64,000 nucleotides of DNA from Isoperla grammatica (taxonomy: Eukaryota; Arthropoda; Insecta; Plecoptera; Perlodidae). The position numbers and the translations under genes were made by a program. Position 1 is the first letter of the stretch. Each line of letters starts with the position of its first letter. The notes under the pieces were generated by a model. That model searched no databases and had not been told where the DNA came from. It saw only the letters and a list, made by a program, of their open reading frames with translations. Shown piece by piece: positions 42,354-52,773 of this stretch. Where the stretch lies: the NCBI GenBank assembly GCA_945910005.1, contig OX246749.1:18571809-18635808 (forward strand), read 5' to 3'.

Positions 42354-45167
42354 AAGCTTAGACCATCACGTACTTTTACGCCTGGAAAAGTAAAACGCGA
42401 AAAATGAAAAACGAAACGCAAAAAAAAAAACACGTAACAAAATAGAACAGAAACCATGGTCAGAGTACTGACAAATGTCCACTTTACGTAACCTTAAATA
42501 CAAAAGAATAAACCATAACAAATGGTATAAAACATGCTAAGCATTGTTGCAAAAATCATAAACCTGAAGTATACTAAGCGTATACAAAAAAAGAAAAACC
42601 CAAAACAAAAGTCACAAAATATGCAAGGCAATGTTTCAAAAACCATAAACCTTACGTATACATAATGTATACAAAAATACAAACCATAACAAATGTATAA
42701 AGTACGCAAAACAATGTTGCAAAAACCATAAACCATATGTATACCAAGCGTATACAAAATAATCAACTATAACAAAGTGTTATAAAATATGTAACACACC
42801 ATGTGTAAAAAACCATAAACCGTACGTAAAATGAACAAAGAACAAGTAACAAACCCTTACTACGCGACAAAAGTCAAATTAAGAGGCGTGGCCCCTAAAC
42901 ATTTCGGGTAACCATCTGAACAAACAAACGATTGCCGTAAATAATGAACGTGAAAGTTCAAGACATGCATTAAACAAAATGACACGAACATGAATGTGAA
43001 GTACATACAATGTACCAAAGTAGATCGAGTTGTTACTTGCCTGTCACATGGCACCTGGTTATACCGTATGTATGAAAACGACGAGAGCAAGCACCTGACT
43101 GTGGACTACCTCAACATTTGGTTGCAGGATTGAATGAATGGAATGAAACAATGGCGTTCGTGTGTGAGTAGTGAGACGTGATATGTATCAGATATCAAGA
43201 AAGTAATGACTGCAAGAGGACACAAAAGTGTGCGCGTCGAATGTTTATCGACTCACGCACATGTGCAATTATTTAAATGATCGAATTAATGCAGTATGAC
43301 ACGCGTAAGTGTAAGATTTGACTGATCGACACCGATACAACAACGAGCGGTTAACTAAAACAGTTCCAAAAGGAACATAGTACTATCTCCGTACTATATG
43401 AAAGAACAATTAATGTATCATAGCCTTCACGCATAACATTATCGCACAACACCTCAAACAATGGTAAATTGTATCTTGGCCATCGGGCATAACAATACCA
43501 AGGGGGTGAAACGGATTTCTAGAATCCTAACGTCAACATTGTGACAATTATTCTCAACGTCATGAGAAGTTTAGACGGCGCACACGTAGGCGCGTAAGTA
43601 TATGCTCGGGTATCGCAAATGTGGATCAGAACAAAAGGTTGCCCCAAATGTGGGAAAATTCAGACATCACCGGATGTATGTTTTAGTCTGCAACGAAACA
43701 AACCCGAGGTAAAACGACTCGGTAAAATGCGTCTGATACATAACATGAATTCAAAGATTGTCAGCACCTGTTCACGCCGGTGGATGAAGTACAAGATCTG
43801 TGTACTTGGTACACGTCAGAGTGTACATAATAATTACTCGAAGGTCCGTGGTGAAATTCCACAAAACAAGCAACCCCCTGGGGATTCAAAATCAAGCCAC
43901 AACAATGCACACGTGTGTGAGCACCCCGGGAAACCCGGCAAAGTGTCCCACGCCACGCAGGCGGTAGCCTAAAAAATGGTGAATGACAGTGTACACGTGG
44001 GTGAGCCCCGGGAAGTCCGGCAAAGTTCTCACTCCACGTGGGCAGAAGTCATATTTACGAACGACATTCCATGGTAGTGGGATTGTAAACGACCCGCACC
44101 ATGGAATGTGCTTAAACACAGCCTTCACGATGGTGGAATCAAAACAGGGAGGGGTAATGACAGCGCACACGTGGGTGGGCCCCGGGAAGTCCGGCAAAGT
44201 TCCCACACCACGTGGGCAGGAGTCAAAAAAAATGAAGGATACAACAAAAATTGCATCCCAAACAACCCAATCTAGAGTTGTGGCCGAAATACGTCACTTC
44301 AGTGAGCGTCGTCCAGAGGTCAAAGTGATTTTTTCGGAGAAGAAAGAGAAGAACTCTTTCTAGATTTAGTTAGGCTGGGACGTTAACATTTTAATCCCGT
44401 CAATGAAGTACCAACAAAAATATGGTGAAAAAATGTAAAAAATATCTTTAAAAAAAAAACACACAATCTAGTGCTGTGGCCGAAATATGACGACCGCATT
44501 GGACGTGACCAGATGTCTAACTCAATCCATCTCTATAATGTGCTATTGAGAAAAATGATTTTGTCCAGTCAAGAACACCACCGTGAGAGAAGATGAACAC
44601 CGACGTAGATGTAGTTGTCGGGGTTTTTCAGAGGAATGCTAGCACATCATCTTGTGATGAATGCACCAGCATCCTGTTTAACGACGCGGCTGAAGGCCTC
44701 TGAAAATAGCGTCGGCTCTTTAAGTCGCCTTGTACGACGGGCAGCAGCTACCCTAGACCTATTCGTGCCCGGGTCTAGACAGGAAACTACCTTCTTACAC
44801 CGTATAAAATGCGTGTATCTGAAACACTTTGGTGGATTTAAGGATGTTATTGTGAAAGAACTAGTTTGACGGGGATGTATTCGTCGGTGTTTTCAGTGGA
44901 ATGCTAACACATTACTATGCGATAAATGTATTAGCAATTTTAGCATCCATTTAACGACGCAGCTGAAGGCCCTGAAAACAGCGTCGGCTCTTTAGGTCGC
45001 CTTATACGACTGGCAGCAGCTACCCTAGACCTATTCGTGCCCGGGTCTAGACAGGAAACAAAAACAACTTTACTTGTTGGTCAGAACCAACGAAAAACAT
45101 TATCGAACCATGTGTGTATACCTGGAAAAAATCAATAAACAAAACAAGGAAAACGTAAACATTACAC
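42354..45167. other. Long 3' noncoding region of the retroelement
   Basis: 2.8 kb between the accessory ORF and the LTR. It has a series of related ~60-bp segments with CATAAACC...GTATACAAA at 42500-42830, and GGGAAGTCCGGCAAAGT boxes with CACGTGGGCAG at 43920-44220. Open frames on the plus strand (43619-43972, 43983-44363) are kept in both copies, but the copies are so similar that this is weak evidence for coding. Confidence 0.6.
44622..45060 (+). repeat. Two SINE-tail-like repeats in the 3' region
   Basis: Two ~175-bp direct copies (44622-44796 and 44887-45060) share AGCGTCGGCTCTTTA(A/G)GTCGCC and end GTGCCCGGGTCTAGACAGGAAA. The tail is similar to the 3' tail of the SINE at 32575-32877. 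The same pair occurs at 59763-59937 and 60028-60200 in the second copy. Confidence 0.65.
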
Positions 45168-46172
45168 TTATGCATCATTCATCACCATGACTATTACATT
45201 CGAGTTTGTCTGCGTTCCGCGAGACAGTGTAGTGACCCGCGGAAGGACGACAATGGGGATTGGCCATGTCGGAAGCGTACGCGCTTTTGTATTCACTGCA
45301 CACATCACACACGCACAGCTCGGATTCACCTGCACGTCGTTTAAGGACACCATGCCTCTCGGAATTTGGGGCAGGTCGTTGTTGAGACTGTTGTTGTTCG
45401 TGCCACTGGAGGTAGACACGTGTCTGTTGTTCGGGGAACGGGTGTGAGTTGGTGATGACGGTCGTGATGTCACCAGGTTGATCGGCGACGGGGAGGTGCG
45501 TGAGGTTGTAGGCACCTGGGAACGTTCACGTGACCTCTCATCCAACATGCGCGTGGCGAGGCCAGCGAGGAGGTCAAGTGGGCTGGGTTCCCGGTATTCG
45601 TATGTTGACGTCATCACGGCACGAGATAGCGGCTGGGTGGGCAAAGCGTGGCTTCGCTCGCCGTATTGCAGTGTATACATTGGGTTGGCGAAAGTAATAG
45701 ACTGACCATGGTGAATGTCGATGATGTCAGCGGGTCCACGAGGACTTGGGTTGTTGTACCAAGTCGGGATGGAGATGGCTGACACCGGTGTGGGCGGTCT
45801 GGACCGCGGCCGTGATGTCCAAGTACCCCTCCACCTGAGTAGTGGGTCAGGGAGGTTCCACATCCCTGGAGCGGTTGATCGGCTTGGACCTGGTATCGCG
45901 CCCCTGGTTAGGGCAGCTGGCCTTCTGACCGAGGTGGTGGTAGTTGTCATCCCACGGGACCTTGGGAGTATCAGCCTGGGGGAGTACAGAGGCGGTGGCT
46001 CTGTGGTTGGTCCCCAACGCTCCGCTGGTGACAGCCGGGTCATGATTGCGGGACGACCCACTGCGACGTTGACTCGCATGTGGTGGCCAGTGCTCGTCAA
46101 CACCCGAGAAGTGAAGATCAGCTCTCCTGGGAGGGGACCAACGTCGCAATCCCAGGCTGAATCTTGATTCAT
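45168..46172 (-). CDS. Accessory ORF downstream of env, 334 aa
   Basis: Starts 45 nt after the Env ORF stop and is the last ORF of the element. Ser/Pro/Thr/Arg-rich and probably disordered, with a CACVMC cysteine motif near residue 285. No signal peptide or membrane segment. No family recognised. The second copy (60309-61313) has the same length with only a few substitutions. Base composition is more GC-rich than gag-pol. Confidence 0.6.
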   Translation of the reverse strand: MNQDSAWDCDVGPLPGELIFTSRVLTSTGHHMRVNVAVGRPAIMTRLSPAERWGPTTEPPPLYSPRLILPRSRGMTTTTTSVRRPAALTRGAIPGPSRSTAPGMWNLPDPLLRWRGTWTSRPRSRPPTPVSAISIPTWYNNPSPRGPADIIDIHHGQSITFANPMYTLQYGERSHALPTQPLSRAVMTSTYEYREPSPLDLLAGLATRMLDERSRERSQVPTTSRTSPSPINLVTSRPSSPTHTRSPNNRHVSTSSGTNNNSLNNDLPQIPRGMVSLNDVQVNPSCACVMCAVNTKARTLPTWPIPIVVLPRVTTLSRGTQTNSNVIVMVMNDA

Positions 46173-46216
46173 GGTCTGAGACAGAATCCATGAAGCATAT
46201 AGTTACGTATAGTTTC

Positions 46217-47473
46217 TTATGCATAATTAATATTGTTATATGCGTTCTGTTCTCCCAATGGGGTTAAATTAAGTCTAATTGGTACATTTAGATTCCTAAC
46301 TTCGTCGTAGACAACGGGGGGATTCAAGACTGCACATCTCTCTTGGAGTGACGTGGTTGAAGCAGTTAAAGGGGCAAGCGCTTGGGGAAGAATCCTTGTA
46401 GGTAACTGGGGCGATTGGACTGAAGCAATTAAAGGAGAGGGGGCTTGGGGTAGACTCCTCATAGATATATAGAGCAAAGCAGGATCAGGTTCTAGAGGTT
46501 CGGGAAACCTTGTCAGTGAACTCCTGGGAGGTCGTGTGGATGCGGTAGACTGGAGTTGTCGCCATGTCTGCGAGGCAACAGGGATAAAGTCTGGCCGTGC
46601 AGGGGTAAGCGGTATAGGGAACCAGTCTTTCCACCTATTTCCCAATTTCCAATATAGGATCCCTTGACTTATAATGGTAATCCCTAATAGTATGCCAATC
46701 AGGGTGTACAACCAGTAGGGTAGATGCCCCTCTGAAGGTATCTCGTGTATCCGTTCCCCTTCGGGTTGTATCCATGAGTATAGCGTTGAGGTGTTATGGG
46801 TCTGATCCGTGAATATTCTATTATCCTTTATTAACAAAGATTTATTAAGCCAATGCCCTATCGTAATGTGGAACACCCGCAATGGGAGTTGTGTGTTCCT
46901 ACCCTGGGGAAGTCGTGACCACCCGGTAATAGGCGTGGCGTTTTTCCCGACTAACACAGTACATCTACCACTCGAGGCTTGTATATAAAGTGCCATATGA
47001 GATCTGTCTATATGAACATCCATCGTCTCCCCTCTGGAACAGGTTACTTTTACAGGGAGGGGAGTTTGGAACAAAATAACTTCGTTTTGTGACAATGACA
47101 GGGACCTTAGAGGTGAACCTGGCACATAACATTGAAGAGGACATTTGAATTTTAGGTCCCCTGTGGAACCCCCATTTAACAGCAAATCTAGGCAAAGTTT
47201 CAAATAACTTTCCTTGGAATCTAAGGCACTGAGAAGACACAAATCGGAATGTTTTTCACATTCCAGTTGCATAACATTTATAAGTTTAGATTTGTGGTCT
47301 CGTATGAGAGCCACCTTTCGATCACGAGGTAACTTGGTGACACAAATTTCTTGAAAGTAAATCATGGGGATGACCCCTAAAGTAACTACTTGTATCGCAT
47401 CGACCTTTCGATTGCGTACAGGAACGTAAAGTTTAATTATAACCGTGTCATTTGAAAATACACACTTAATCAT
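46217..47473 (-). CDS. Env-like transmembrane ORF, 418 aa
   Basis: Second env-side ORF. Ectodomain with many Cys residues and potential N-glycosylation sites (about 178, 210, 227), a transmembrane helix at about 253-275, then a long Pro/Ser-rich cytoplasmic tail ending in a Tyr-containing segment. This layout fits the membrane-anchoring part of an envelope glycoprotein; I cannot assign the fusion class. Its ATG overlaps the stop of the upstream ORF in ATGATTAA. Both copies are open over the full length. Confidence 0.65.
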   Translation of the reverse strand: MIKCVFSNDTVIIKLYVPVRNRKVDAIQVVTLGVIPMIYFQEICVTKLPRDRKVALIRDHKSKLINVMQLECEKHSDLCLLSALDSKESYLKLCLDLLLNGGSTGDLKFKCPLQCYVPGSPLRSLSLSQNEVILFQTPLPVKVTCSRGETMDVHIDRSHMALYIQASSGRCTVLVGKNATPITGWSRLPQGRNTQLPLRVFHITIGHWLNKSLLIKDNRIFTDQTHNTSTLYSWIQPEGERIHEIPSEGHLPYWLYTLIGILLGITIISQGILYWKLGNRWKDWFPIPLTPARPDFIPVASQTWRQLQSTASTRPPRSSLTRFPEPLEPDPALLYISMRSLPQAPSPLIASVQSPQLPTRILPQALAPLTASTTSLQERCAVLNPPVVYDEVRNLNVPIRLNLTPLGEQNAYNNINYA

Positions 47474-48134
47474 TGGAAGAGTAATAGGCGGACAACGAGG
47501 TCAAGTTAATTGCCAACTGGTACTCTGTGATGCTCAATTGGGCCACATTTTTCGAAATCCACTGGTGTAAAGTGTCAGGTGACACCACATCAGGGTGTAA
47601 TATGTGAGACATACAACATTGATACACCAGGTTGTGAATATTTATTGAGCCTAGTGACATGTCGCACGGGTCCATTTCAGGTGGTGTATTAAAGTTAACC
47701 TCATAACTTGGGGTCAATTCTTCCAAATCTAACATTTTTTGATCGGTAACTACCGTCATTACATTATCCAGTTTGTTAGGGTTGAGGAGACCTGATCCTT
47801 GGGGATCTATTCCAAAAAGTGGTTCGACGTCTCGCTCATTTGACATAAGGTTGGGTTTCGGACCATTCATCCACTTAAACTCTGCACCTGCCCAAGGGAG
47901 TTCAAATTGGCAATGACCTTGTCCTGTTCTCTCCGTTCTAGATTTTAACACTCTCTGAGGTAATTTTACCTTAATTATTAATGGTAGGACGTCGTCATAT
48001 GTCACTACTCCAGGTATTTCCGTGATGGTTACTCCTGTAACCACCCTCCTGTCTTCGCTTGATGATGTTACCGTCGCCAAGTGCGTCGATAACATGAACA
48101 AGTAGACTGTTATAATCGCTTGAAGAGCGACCAT
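47466..48134 (-). CDS. Secreted env-side ORF with signal peptide, 222 aa
   Basis: From the ATG at 48134 (CCATGG context) the protein opens with a hydrophobic signal peptide (MVALQAIITVYLFMLSTHLA). The ectodomain has several Cys residues and an Asn-Leu-Thr site near the end. The frame is open upstream to 48230 without ATG. Stop at 47466 overlaps the next ORF by 8 nt in a different frame, so the two may be a surface and a transmembrane subunit or one protein joined by frameshifting. Confidence 0.6.
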   Translation of the reverse strand: MVALQAIITVYLFMLSTHLATVTSSSEDRRVVTGVTITEIPGVVTYDDVLPLIIKVKLPQRVLKSRTERTGQGHCQFELPWAGAEFKWMNGPKPNLMSNERDVEPLFGIDPQGSGLLNPNKLDNVMTVVTDQKMLDLEELTPSYEVNFNTPPEMDPCDMSLGSINIHNLVYQCCMSHILHPDVVSPDTLHQWISKNVAQLSITEYQLAINLTSLSAYYSSND

Positions 48135-49014
48135 GGTCGATATGTAACGAACAGGAGCACTCCACTTGAAGGGAGTTAGCCTGGCGTCCACTCGGATCTT
48201 ATGAAGAGAACCGACGTTTGTGATTTTCACAAATTCGTGAAGAAAATTGTTTGGGGGTTTTATTAACGAACGGGAATGAACCCTACGTTAACCCAGATCT
48301 CATGAAGAGAGATATATGTGATTTTTACACAATTACTTGAACGAAAGTCGTTATGGGAGTTTATGAACGAACGGGAGTTTAACCCGACGGCGCCCCAGAT
48401 CTCACAAAGAGAGATATTTTGTGAATCTACACAAATTCTGTTGTTGAAGTAACTGTAATTTGTGCGCTCATTTTTTGGACAATTGGTTACGTTAAAACAG
48501 TAAATATTGAAAGCATTGTAAACCCATCCAAAGTGTATACCGTCTTTGGATTGGTTTAAGTCAGTGTGCTTTAGTGTGATTGTTTCAGAAATTCCGTTGT
48601 TAGAATACGGCTTTCATGACACCGCTTACTTATCCCTATTTTGGAATTTATAAAGATAATAAATGAATAAATAGATTCATTTTTTCATTATATCCACTTT
48701 AATCAGTAACAAGACTGGTTTTTTGGGAGACTTTAATCTAAAGTGACTAAGCCAACCCTGTATGCTCCGCAAACTATCGGTGAATGAGCGATAACCAATC
48801 AAAGATCGATATTTTTTGCAACAAATAAGTGAATCAGTGATTGGACAGTGCGAACACCCGCGGACAGATGCCAGAATCAACAAGGCTAATTCAGAACAAC
48901 TTCGAATTCATCGAGCGTTTCGTCGCTATGACGGCTCGGACGTCTACGGTTATTTATTCTTAAATCAAGACGGGTTAGAATTGAATCTATAGATTGGAAG
49001 TTTAAAACTGCCTG

Positions 49015-49085
49015 AAGCGGGATTTGAACCCGGGTTTAATAATAGTTACAGTTATGTCCAAGTCGGCTAGGTATGCTGACTGATT
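49015..49085 (-). repeat. tRNA-like Pol III promoter segment (SINE head)
   Basis: On the minus strand TAGCCGACTTGG (49058-49069) fits the A box and GGTTCAAATCC (49020-49030) fits the B box, at tRNA-like spacing. The acceptor stem does not pair, so this is not a functional tRNA; a tRNA-derived SINE or pseudogene is more likely. Confidence 0.5.
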
Positions 49086-50044
49086 TACTCTCCTGGAGAC
49101 CTCTAAATTTGATTTGAATCGAATTCGAATAAGGGAGTGTTGTTGGTCTGTTCAATACATTCACAACAACTACGCCCACTATGGTTGAATCGAACAATAT
49201 AAACGACTATCAAATATATTTTGAAATATTGAAATGTACCGAAATCAGGCGACTTGGCTGATTAACGGAAGAAGCCTTTAAAATTACGGCTCCAACTGAG
49301 AGTTTGGGGTTCGACAAAAACTCGGTGAGTTCATTTGTCGCCCAACCTGTCTTAACTTTCTATCAAAACTGACCGACTGGATAACTTGCAGTTATCGCGA
49401 CGTTTAGTCGCCGGTCGCTAATTCCGTTTCTTTGAGGTCCTATAGCACTTTACCTGTGTCGTGACGTCGCTGAATATCAGATGGCGGGGAAACTTCTAAG
49501 GGTTGATCAGACCTTTTGGGGAAAGACAAAAACCTTAAGTTACCTTCGCCGTCGTCTTGCTGGACGTTCTTGTTGTCAGGACGGCTGGAAAACTCAAAGA
49601 AAAACAAGAACAATTAATATTGACCTCTATCTGACTGTTTAGTTAAACCAGGCCAGGTGAGGAATTTCGTTTGTATCGTATTCACAATATCTATTAAACA
49701 AGACAATTGTGACACTTATTGCACTGCTGGCAACGTCATTGGCGTCGTTGGCAACAAAAATATCGTGGGATCGTTTATCCATTTTTACCTTTAACTAGAT
49801 TTTTTATCTCAGCTAGTTTTATATTCTTACATCTGAGCTAGTTCAGGGAGGTTTGTTTTCAGGTTATTTGTGTAAAAGTATTGCAGGTATCTATTGCCCT
49901 GACCCTTAACTAGATATTTAATTCGGCTAGTTTTATATTCTTACATCCGATCTAGTTTATGAAGGTTTTTCTTTACTTACACATCCCGACTTCTCATGTT
50001 CATGGCCATAAATCATGAGGCACACCATGTCTTTCAATTAGATC

Positions 50045-50590
50045 ATGTGTGAAATGTCATCCAGGTCCCTCACATGGACACTGGGAAAAGCACACCATGT
50101 CTTTTAATTAGATCATGTGTGAATTGACATCCAGGTCCTTCACATGGACACTGGGAAAATTGCATCCAGGTCCCTCACATGGACTCTGGGAAAAGAACAT
50201 CCAGGTCCCTCACATGGACACTGGGAAAAGCACACCATGTCTTTCAATTAGATCATGTGTGAATTGACATCCAGGTCCTTCACATGGACACTGGGAAAAA
50301 TAACATCCAGGTCCTTCCCTCGGACACTGGGAAAAGACATCCAGGTCCTTCACATGGACACTGGGAAAATAACATCCAGGTCCTTCACATGGACACTGGG
50401 AAAAATGACATCCGGGTCCCTCACATGGACTCGGGGAAAATACATCCAGGTCCTTCACACGGACACTGGGAAAAGAACATCCAGGTCCTTCACACGGACA
50501 CTGGGAAAATAGCATCCAGGTCCCTCACATGGACACTGGGAACAATAACATCCAGGTCCTTCACACGGACACTGGGAAAAGAACATCCAT
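50045..50590. repeat. Minisatellite, ~32-37-bp unit
   Basis: About 14 copies of CATCCAGGTCC(C/T)TCACATGG + ACACTGGGAAAA. Three copies are preceded by CACACCATGTCTTTCAATTA, giving a longer higher-order unit. Reading frames across it are repeat translations. Confidence 0.95.
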
Positions 50591-50656
50591 CACTCATGAC
50601 CTAATCAGCCAGGTCATATTTAAACAATAATGAAACGACAAGTGGGTTTCGTTATT

Positions 50657-51067
50657 TTAACAGTCGAGAGGGCAATCTTCGACTACACAGCTATCGTCAT
50701 TCTTGCGCCCAGCTGTTCTATGCCCTGGGACTGGTATTGGTATCATGACCGTCTTCTTTTTACCATTTTGAAAGTGGACCGTTGCCCTTTCAAGTTCACG
50801 TGGCGCCTGTTGCAGGCCCACCTCGCTGGTCACGAGAGTTTCGGTAATGCCTACTTTTACTTTTGTAGCTGCAATACGCTCTTCCCTAATCTTCCGTGCT
50901 TTCTCACATTGCACTTTATTATACTTTCTCTTGAAGGATAAACATGAACGCCATGTTATCCACAGTACTACTATTTTTATTCCCAGCATAGTTATTAATG
51001 CTATGGAATCTATTATTAGGTGTTCAATGAACCCTTCGGTTTCTCCACTCACCGTGCGTACTGGCAC
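50657..51067 (-). CDS. Membrane-spanning ORF downstream of integrase, 136 codons
   Basis: Open without ATG from about 51100. A hydrophobic helix (LIIDSIALITMLGIKIVVLW) is followed by a basic, charged tail (FKRKYNKVQCEKARKIREER). This resembles the membrane anchor and cytoplasmic tail of an Env protein whose ectodomain is missing, or an exon joined by splicing. No family assigned. Confidence 0.45.
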   Translation of the reverse strand: MPVRTVSGETEGFIEHLIIDSIALITMLGIKIVVLWITWRSCLSFKRKYNKVQCEKARKIREERIAATKVKVGITETLVTSEVGLQQAPRELERATVHFQNGKKKTVMIPIPVPGHRTAGRKNDDSCVVEDCPLDC

Positions 51068-51210
51068 GTCTCCGAATGAAATTAATTCATGTACACCACT
51101 AATTTCTAATTACTTTTTTATTTGATTTTCTTTCCCCTTTTTTTCTACTTATACCCTATTCACTCTTTAATTCTAGTTTAATATTTAAACTTACTCTATT
51201 TCTATTTATT

Positions 51211-52773
51211 CTACGTTCGGGAACTAGTTGGTTTAGTTCGATCACGCAACTGACGGTCTGATGGCATTGGCACTACTTTCGTTTTCTTCCGTTGGAGTGT
51301 TGGCAGAGTTGGCGGATCTGTAGGTGTATTGAATTGTTTACACTGTATGCATGGACAATCTAAATTAGTCACTATGTGTTGTTGATGGTAGGGGAATATT
51401 CGCGACACGTGTATGACTTCAGTTTTGGCAGCCACGGTCTTTCCCTTCCTAACACGATAAGTTACCGGTCCCATTTGTTCCAATATGGTAAATGGCCCAT
51501 GGTATCGATGTAGTAGTTTTTCCGACAAACCTACTTTTCGAACAGGAGTGTAAACTTTTACTTGATCACCCACTTGATACTTGACTTCCCTGTGCTTGTT
51601 GTCATATACATTTTTATTCTTATTTTGTTTTAATTTTAATCTGTCCTTCACTAGTTCCAATGCCTCGGACATTCTGTTGCGATATTCGACTGCTTTTTCT
51701 TTCGTAATGGGTGGTACTAGCTCGGCATCTAGTGGTAATATTGGATCTCTTCCAAATACTAGAGAATAGGGGCTTTCACCCATTACGTCGTGTCTACTTG
51801 TGTTATACGCGAAGGTTACCGAAGGTACATAGCTAGACCAGTCATTCTGGTCGGTCGCTACATACATACTAAGCATTTCCGCTAAGGTTTTATTGAACCG
51901 TTCGGTGAGCCCGTTCGTTTGCGGGTGGTATGCAGTGGTTACTGTGGGCCGTGTACCCATACATTGTAACAGTTGCGTCACCATGGCCGATCTGAAGACA
52001 GCACCCTGATCTAACAATACCATTCAAGGGGCTCCAAACCTACAAACAATTTCCTTAAATATAAATTTCCCCACAGCTTCTGCGTTCGGATCTCTTATAG
52101 CTTTGGTTATCACATACCGGGTTGCATAATCCGTGCAAACGATTACATGTTTATGACCTGTTTTGCTTCTATGAAAAGGACCAATTAAATCTATACCAAA
52201 GTGGTCGAAAGGTTGTTTGTTATCAATATAAATGGGTTGCATGTAACCCGCAGGTTGTTGATTAGCATTTTTTCGGCTTTGACAATCTGGACACCCTAAA
52301 ATATATTTGCGAATATCGCGTCTCATTCCAATCCAAAAGAATCTACTGATTATTTTGTCTTGGGTTTTGTTCATCCCTAAATGCCCTGCGGTCAAATTAT
52401 TGTGATATTCGTAGAGCACCTCTTGCCGCATGGAGTTTGGTACACATAGTAAGTGTAACCGTCCATTTGCGGAGGAGTTTTTGTAATATAACAAGTTGTC
52501 TTTCATTAGAAAGTTTTTTGCTTGTCTTTGCTCCAACGCTGTGCCTACATTAGGATCTAGAACTACTTCAATTATTCGTCTAAAAACGTGATCGCTTTCC
52601 TGTTTGTTTCGCATGATTTGTGGATGTAATAGGTAAACTGGCACCTCCTCGGCTTCCTGTTCTACCTGGAGTTCCTCCGACTTCGGTGTTAGGAGAGGAT
52701 TACGACTCAATGCGTCAGCGTCACAATGTGACTTTCCCGGCTTATGACGAATCGTATATAAATAATCCTGCAA
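51211..52773 (-). pseudogene. Gypsy integrase, with one internal stop
   Basis: 52773-52024 carries the end of RNase H (RHKPGKSHCDADALSRNP), the HHCC zinc region (HLGMNKTQDKIISRFFWIGM, CPDCQ) and the first catalytic Asp (FGIDLIGPF). TGA at 52024-52026 interrupts; the frame continues with LLDQGAVF and TNGLTERFNKTL (second Asp and Glu) and a C-terminal segment typical of gypsy integrases. The stop is compatible with a CGA to TGA change. Confidence 0.88.

Larger units (their letters stand above)
48135..50600. other. Noncoding region between membrane ORF and env ORFs
   Basis: Includes three ~120-bp leader-like repeats (48230-48470) with GAACGGGA(A/G)T and CCAGATCTCA(C/T), a tRNA-like segment (49015-49085), and a minisatellite (50045-50590). 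No convincing protein-coding frame. Confidence 0.5.

Noticed and set aside
43619..44363. Two antisense proteins in the retroelement 3' region
   Set aside because: Conserved between the two copies only because these are almost identical overall; no domain, and opposite to the transcription direction.
49015..49085. Functional tRNA gene
   Set aside because: A and B boxes fit, but acceptor and T stems do not pair properly, so I list it only as a tRNA-like repeat.
50255..50604. Repeat-containing protein in the minisatellite
   Set aside because: All frames are open because the unit length varies and lacks stops; the peptides simply mirror the DNA repeat.
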